64,000 nucleotides of DNA from Pythium myriotylum (lineage: Eukaryota; Oomycota; Peronosporomycetes; Pythiales; Pythiaceae). The stretch spans positions 1,178,001 through 1,242,000 of the forward strand of contig JALJCQ010000015.1 of NCBI GenBank assembly GCA_023091665.1. Reading direction: 5' to 3'. Both the position numbers and the translations under genes were made by a program. Below the pieces are notes generated by a model. That model made no database searches and had not been told where the DNA came from. It saw nothing but the letters and a program-made list of their open reading frames with translations. The stretch's first letter is position 1; each line of letters opens with the position of its first letter. Below are positions 58,316 to 64,000 of the stretch, in pieces.

Positions 58316-59247
58316 ATCCATCTACCCAACACTACCTTCGAGAACAGACGACTTGAATACGAAACGTCAACAAGAGCTGGAAACTCGTGCATGGAGGCAT
58401 TACAATATCAGAATCGTGTATCTGCCAGTGGTGATCATGACGACAGAAGCTGGAGTTTGTTGTGTGACGTCAGCGTGAAGACTATGGCTTAGATATGCGG
58501 AGGAAAAAGGCGCGCTGTGGCGCTGAGCCCGTTTTCATAGTGAAGGCCCTCGACTGATAGTAGTCGCCATGGTAGTCGCCATAAAGGACGGGCGAATTGT
58601 GCGCCATTCAGAGCGGTCTGCCAGTGATGTAATCACTCCAATCTCCAGTTTGGGGTTGCACCCCACAAAATCTGGTATCATCTTGATAAGGATTTTTTGG
58701 ATTAACGTTACGGCAAATTGTCAGCTTTGGTGATCCAAGTGGATCTTGTTGAGTTCAACTTCGGTGAATCTTTATAGACTTCATGCAATGAAAGTTTGAG
58801 CCGATTGTGCTACACCTGTACGATAGATAAAGAGGAAAACAAGTTTACACTCATTTTAACACGACGTGAGCCCTAGGACGAAATAAGAGTCGGCCCTGTC
58901 CGAGCGGCTCCTTGATAGCCAATAATTCCGTTTGCGCTGCATTTAGGCTTTTCATGCCCCACAGTTCTTTACCATTGTGTTTCACCACTCAGCTGGGATT
59001 CCTTTTTGCAGCTTGACCAAGTGATGCCTCTTCTGGATATTCTAAGCGATAGCTTGACACTCTGAGCTCGACTAACATACCCTGACAAAAAGTAGCCGTG
59101 GCTGCTTATGTGATAGCCTTCCTAGCCGAGGGAGGTCAACATCAGATCACTTAGGGCATCGAATGATCTAAACGAGTTGACAAGTACACGCACAGTGGTC
59201 AAGCACGTGGTGTCGGACGCTCTAGAGCGATTGGATCATCAACGATT

Positions 59248-59264
59248 GAGAGAGAGAGAGAGAG
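59248..59264 (+). repeat. (GA)n microsatellite
   Basis: A 17-base alternating GA run in non-coding sequence. Confidence 0.75.
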
Positions 59265-60284
59265 CTCAATGTTGCAAGACAGTTGAGCCCATGGTGGGTC
59301 TTCAGTCCTAGTACTGTACGCATTCCGACTCCGCGACCAAGATTGCAGACTAGCTCAACTGACTGGCGTGGGATTCGAAGTGTCCATCTAGGACGCTTCG
59401 TCGCTATGGTCATCACGCTCCAGGTGATGGCCAACTCAACTCGCGTTCGTCCTGGAATCTCAGCATGACGACAAGCGACACGCACGTTGGCGACGCAGCG
59501 TCGCTCTGCAGGGCCCTCGGCGAGGTCTCCGACTCGGCTCGAGCTCGCTCGGGGCGTAAACGGCAGATTTGTTTGCGGGTCCGCGTGCCACCATCACTCG
59601 CGCAAGAATAATCTTGATCAGATGTCGCGCCGGAGCGTTGGTCGTTGATGTCGGTCGCGTGGAAAAATTACCGCGTAAAAAAGTTGGGTGTTGATGCGAA
59701 CACTCGTCACGCAATCGCTTGGCGACGCGCGGCCGGTCGGTCGGAAGTTCCATAAGTCGGATTGGTCGGCGAAACTGATCTCGCGAGTGTCTCGTACGAG
59801 TGCCATCCAATCTCCGAACAGATCTCCCTATTTTCCGACCTCGGCCGAGTGGACGAGGCGCGTCGCGCGCGAGGCTGGCGCATGCGCCCCGCCTCGGCCG
59901 CGCCGTTCGCGCCGAGAGCCGGCGGCGCCGCGCGGGCTCTCTCTCTCGCTTTCTCTCGGCTCTTCGGCCTCCTCTCTGGACATGTCCTCCCCTTCCGCGA
60001 CAGCCAGGACGAGAGATGAAGTAGAAACGCGCGGGTGTCCCAGGGAGAAGGTCCGAATTGCCCGATGATTCAGCGAGGGAGAGAGCCGCTGCGTAGTCTC
60101 TGCACACGATCCAGTCACGCGGCTCGGCAGCACCGTCCAGTGGCGCAATTGGCTGGCCGCCAGCGGCGCTCGGAAGAATCTGCTGGACGACCGGCAAATT
60201 GGTGCAGGTGAAGAGCGAAATAAAACCATGCCCACGTCGAAGTTGCTGGAAGGGGTAGGGAAAAGGATTTTCGCTTCCGTTCGG

Positions 60285-60363
60285 CCAATAGGATCGTTGG
60301 AATTGCCGAAATCATTTATTTGATTGGCTTGAAATACTTATCCACGACCAGCGATTAGCCAAT
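60285..60363. promoter_or_regulatory. cluster of three CCAAT/ATTGG boxes
   Basis: CCAAT at 60285-60289, ATTGG at 60323-60327 and CCAAT at 60359-60363, spaced about 36 bases apart, lie 260-340 bases upstream of the bZIP-START-like locus at 60623. It resembles the pair upstream of 16240. The even spacing and mixed orientation suggest NF-Y-type sites. Confidence 0.4.
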
Positions 60364-60622
60364 GGGCGGTTAATAAAGACGCGGGATTGCGCCGCGGTCC
60401 CACTGTGGGCGTGCAGCGCCGGTCCATATTTCCCCAAGCTGTCGAGTTCCGTGGTCGAGAAGATGAGCCGGAATCGTCCACTTCCAATGGCGTTTCACAA
60501 ATCAGTAGATGGCACGTAAGCTTTCCGTAATTTACGCGTCCCGGCCCCGCGCCGCCCGGTGCCGCCGGCCATTCCCCCATTGTCTGTCTCGCGCACACTG
60601 CCCGTCACAGCCTCTATCGCGC

Positions 60623-62023
60623 ATGGAGCCCACGGCGGAGCACTACGACATGGCGACGCTCGGCGGCTTCACAGCGGACGGACTCATCCAGTCGCCCTCG
60701 CCGCGACTCGGCTCGCCCACGGTCGAGACGCCGCCGCCGTCGACCGCCCAGCCCAAGAGTCTCGCGGCCCCGACGCCGCGAGGAGCGCCGCTCTCGCTCG
60801 AAGAAAAGCAGGAGCGCCAGCGGATGCACGTGCGTCGCAGCTACTAACAAGAAGAGGGTACGTCCACGCCACTCGAGGGTTTGGATCGTGCCCAACAGGA
60901 TGCTCACCATGAGATGGAACTGCTGTAGAGCTACATTCGCAGTCTGAAAGACCAAGTCGACGCTCTGGAGAAGGAGTACGCTGTCGCACTGGCGCAGGCA
61001 GCCACAAAAGGCCCACCTTGTTGCCGCCGCCGCAGCTGCCGCTGGCTCTGCGACGCCGCCACCAGGGATCGCAGCAGTAGCATCGTCTCCTACCATGGCG
61101 TCCGAGTTCCTCGTACCAGATCTCCATGAAGTTGCCGGTTCGTCGCCAGATGTGCCTGCTTCAAATGAAGCTGTGCAAGTGTTCATGCAGCTCTCGACTC
61201 TACGTGATACGCTGCGCCACGAGAATGATGAGCTGAAAAAGGCTCTCATTCGGTACGCCAACTTTGTTCGACGTGTACAGCAATCAATCGAAGACGCTGA
61301 GACAGAGGCCGCAGAGGATCCGTCGCCGCATCTGGATGTGATCGACTTCTCCATCTCCCCTTCTGAATGCCACTACATCACACTCCGTGCATACGAAGAG
61401 TCAAGCATTCATTGAGAGCGGACGAGTGCGTTAGCACTGGTGTTAGTCTTTTTGGCTGGAGAGACAAACGTCGCGTCGTTGAAGGGTTTGTTGAATTCTC
61501 TGTGAAGAAGTTCTACAATGATCGCTCAGCGTACGTGCTGTCGCAGTCTACGTGGGAGTTGCTGACAAATCCAAAGTCGTCTCGCGGCGTTGTACTCACC
61601 GAGCATGTCGATGGAGTTACGCCTAATCCAGCGTGTTGACGAGGATAGTGTCATCTACTATCGTCGCATTGATCGGTCTCCCGACGCTCCAGCCCACGTG
61701 AGCAAATCGATCTTTCTGCTCACGCGTTTACGAACAGACTTGGGCTTTATCTTCCATCTTCCGCCACATGTGATAGCGAGCGACAACGTCGAGATCGTGC
61801 ACTGCTGAAAGAAGTTGCGGAGGCCGAAAATGAGACTTGGCATGATGTCTTCAGCTGGATCTTGTTCGAGGAACTCGGTGACAATGGAGAGCACGCTCAA
61901 TTCTCATTCGGCGGTCGTGTTGACACTTCCGCAGCCACTCCGCAATTTTGGATGCTTGAGGTGCTGCTTCTGAGTTTGCGGTGGGAGGCCAATGTAGTTG
62001 GACCGATGTTCGAGTTGCGTTAA
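60623..62023 (+). pseudogene. bZIP/START-like gene with five frameshifts
   Basis: The whole family layout can be read, but in changing frames. Exon 1 (from 60623, MEPTAEHYDMATLGG) reaches the basic region ERQRMHVRRSY, with Gln at the Asn position, and then hits TAA because of one extra base near 60847. After an intron-like gap the zipper SYIRSLKDQVDALEKEYAVA is open, and an A-run at 61006-61009 shifts the frame. The second coil (TLRDTLRHENDELKKAL) and SISPSECHYITLRAYEE follow until a base is missing near 61400. VSLFGWRDKRRV to TWELLTNPKSS is in another frame; further single-base shifts lie near 61588 and 61798. The end (DVFSWILFEE, FSFGGRVDTS, LLSLRWEANVVGPM) is intact and stops at 62021-62023. 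Either a young pseudogene or a poorly sequenced functional gene. Confidence 0.75.
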
Positions 62024-62087
62024 ATGAGTTGCATATAGAATCTTAACTTATGACTGTCAGCTCAGCTCAGGGTGTGGACAAGTTTGG

Positions 62088-63481
62088 TCACTGCAAAACC
62101 TGGAAGATGGGGCCGATAGCACGGTTCTCGAGCCGCAGCAAGTACGACAGAAATTCCATCATCCAAAACTCAGTGTCAGCAACCTCGTACTGGAACCCGC
62201 ACCGCCAAACTCCAGATAGGTGGCTGAAGATGCGATGTTGGCATCTTCAGATGGTCGCGCTTCCTCGTCCCAGAAACTGAGCCAACTGAACATGCCTAAC
62301 ACGGCCTCGGCTGGGTGATTCGCCATGACACGGTTTTTGTCTATTGAGCGAAAGAGAATGAAGTACTTCCCGTCAACCTGGAACCTGGAGAAGAGAAAGA
62401 ACGTGACGTTGCGTATCCTGAGCTTCTCGGTTTTCAGTGTTCGACAGAACAAAAGGTTGCTGTCGTTGATCCGCTGAAGTATGCTGAACTTCATGTTCAC
62501 CGTTCCGCTATACAGTTGCTCGAAGAGACGAGTCTCTGCGTACAGTCGCCATGTTTGGTCCCACAAAACACGAGCAGATTGGTCGGGAAAACGTTTTAGG
62601 AGTGAGAAGTTGGCTCGTTCGCCGTATGTGCGTTTTCGCGTCCATCCCATGATTGGGTGAGCGTCAACAAAGGCTGCACGAATCAGGTTCAAACACTCTT
62701 CTTCTACGAGTGGTTTGAACGAGACAAGAAACTCGTCGGTTTGGACGACCATTGCAGGATCACTAGCAGAATTAATTGGTGGCGTCGTGGTGACGACACG
62801 AGTAGTGGCTGTGTCGCGTCCATGCAGATCGGAGTCGACCTGCAAGTCACGAGCAAGTAGCTGGTCGACTTTATCCTGAAAGTTGATGTGCTCGTGCAAC
62901 TGTTCTTCGAGTGCTTCGCGTTGACGAAGTAGAGATTCTTTGGTTATGGAGATTTCTTTATACCGTTGGCGGAGCGACTGGATTTGTGTACACGTGGAAC
63001 AGTGAAGTGTATCGCCCGTGATGCTGCTCGTTGAAGCCGTGTCACTGTCACTTTCGCTGCTCGGAGAAAGTCCGTGATGCCGTGTGCCATGGAATATCTG
63101 GAGCTGCGCAGCATCACCCACGAGTTGCTGATACAGTGCTTCAAGCGAAGCGATCTCGGTTTTGAGTTGGTTCTTGAGCTCTTTTTTCTGGTAGTATGAT
63201 CGCCGCACAATCATGCGGTGCTTTTCGACTTTCTCATCCTGGGTCATCCGTCCTCGAGACTTGCCCTTGCCACTTGTCGCAAGCCCTTCTGCTTCAGCAT
63301 TACCAGCCTCAATCTTCTTAGCACCGCGTCGCCAAAGCTGTCGGAACTCAGCTGCAGCTACCGACGAGCCCGAGTCTGTCGCGGGACCGGGAAGTCGAGT
63401 GCTTGGATGGACTTCCGTCGCACCACCCTGCCGAGTTGGCAGATTGACGCCGGTTTCATCAGCACGACTCTTTCTGTCCAT
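62088..63481 (-). CDS. bZIP/START-like gene, frameshifted near its 3' end
   Basis: The first 440 codons (63481 to 62159) are open and have no intron. The basic region is EKHRMIVRRSYYQKKELKNQ (about 86-105), with His at the Asn position. The zipper is LKTEIASLEALYQQL; a Cys pair (LHCSTC) and a second coil (ITKESLLRQREALEEQLHEH) follow. The START-like domain has PIMGWTRKRTYGERANFSLL, ILQRINDSNLLFCRTL, FLFSRFQVDGKYFILF, GMFSWLSFWDEE and YLEFGGAG. Just after FGG the frame leaves the family pattern and stops at 62159. One frame over, the expected ending is found (EVADTEFWMMEFLSY, LLRLENRAIGPIF), terminating at 62088-62090, so a single base is missing near 62190-62200. The start at 63481 (MDRKSRADET) is preferred to the ATG at 63970. 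Tail-to-tail with the broken gene at 60623. Confidence 0.78.
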
Positions 63482-64000
63482 TTGCGCGCTACAAGCGAAG
63501 CCTTCCCGCGCGCAGCTTCTCGATGCGCGTTGCGCCAACGGAGTCGCACTGAGACGGCACGCTGGCTCCCACGGAGCACGAGATCGAAGGCGTTGGAGAG
63601 CTTGGGTGGGAAGTTGGCCATGGAAGGCGCAAACACCCTTACGGATCAGAACCAGAAATAATGACAATGCCGTAATCTGATCCTTGCAGTGAAAGCCCAA
63701 CTGTGTGGTGCTCGTCCAGCGCAGTATTGCCTGAACATGGCACCATGTGCCGCTGCTCTTGGCGTCGAGAAGAGATGGATTCGGATGGAAATGCACGGCA
63801 TTGAGGGAGATTGTGGTTCCGAGACTATCGCTATGTGGTTGCAAGTACCAATGCTCACTACCGATCGTTGATGGATCGAAAGCGGTAGAAAACGTGCCGC
63901 CGGAGCCAAAGTTGGAACTGCAGGAGCAGCATAGGGCGGCGATCCGATCCGGCGGCCATTTCGCGCCCATTTGCCATTCAGGATACGACGGATTGCAAGT
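63482..64000. other. upstream flank of the last bZIP gene
   Basis: The frame of the bZIP gene stays open up to an ATG at 63970, but these 163 codons look unlike the N-termini of relatives and are taken as leader. No other feature was seen before the window ends. Confidence 0.4.

Larger units (their letters stand above)
57097..60622. other. longest gene-free stretch
   Basis: 3.5 kb without a convincing gene, with AT-richer patches around 57.6-57.9 and 58.6-59.1 kb. It holds a perfect inverted repeat, a 26-base poly-C run and a short GA repeat. A minus-strand frame at 57132-57350 (PTEFMFGNDGVEILLVGASL) is mildly protein-like but isolated. No transposon ends or reverse-transcriptase motifs were seen. 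Confidence 0.45.

Noticed and set aside
59340..59380. tRNA-like words (TAGCTCAACTG and GGGATTCGAA)
   Set aside because: The D-loop-like and T-loop-like pieces are only about a dozen bases apart and no cloverleaf can be drawn.
1..64000. Mobile elements, CRISPR arrays, rRNA genes
   Set aside because: No reverse transcriptase, integrase or transposase motifs, no regularly spaced repeats and no rRNA-like blocks were recognised by reading both strands.

Overview
This window is nuclear DNA of a flagellated oomycete, most likely a Pythium-like species. The evidence is: an elicitin-like secreted protein; cysteine/histidine-basic and bZIP families of oomycete type; an axonemal outer-arm dynein subunit, which implies zoospores; short GT-AG introns (about 42-78 nt) with CTAAC/CTAAT-like branch points; oomycete-type initiator sequences upstream of several genes; and an elongation-factor-like (EFL) GTPase, which is reported from Pythium. 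The genus is an inference. Gene starts were placed by ATG and family content, and exon joins were worked out by eye from reading frame and splice signals.

Layout. 0-14.4 kb: three bZIP proteins with a shared C-terminal domain (1, 8.7 and 12.7 kb) among housekeeping genes: elicitin-like protein, membrane-anchored acid phosphatase, small conserved protein, DNAI2, pseudouridine synthase, poly(ADP-ribose) glycohydrolase with a C-terminal PIP-like box, and a BRCT protein. 16-33 kb: a bZIP-START-like factor, a calpain, a coil-only relative of the bZIP factors, an ankyrin protein, a two-domain glycosyltransferase-like membrane protein, a START-zinc finger protein of about 1000 residues, NHP2, and a five-exon F-box/JmjC/kinase-like gene with a SAM domain nested in the kinase-like part. 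33.8-39.4 kb: another bZIP-START-like gene, two small secreted proteins with GPI-like tails, and EFL. 40.4-44.5 kb: three tandem genes of a cysteine/histidine-plus-basic family, then a seven-helix receptor-like protein. 47.4-63.5 kb: six more bZIP-type loci, including two tail-to-tail pairs, one bZIP without the START-like domain, one locus with five frameshifts, and one with a frameshift near its end.

The main message is a dense local expansion of transcription-factor-like genes. At least eleven bZIP loci and one bZIP-derived coil protein fall in 64 kb. Most have the layout acidic N-terminus, variant basic region, broken leucine zipper, START-like (SRPBCC) domain, a layout comparable to plant HD-Zip/START factors. 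The basic region varies at the position that is normally an invariant Asn. Intron-bearing and intronless copies coexist, and the set includes natural truncations that could act as competitors. The three Cys/His-basic genes form a second, smaller putative regulator cluster.
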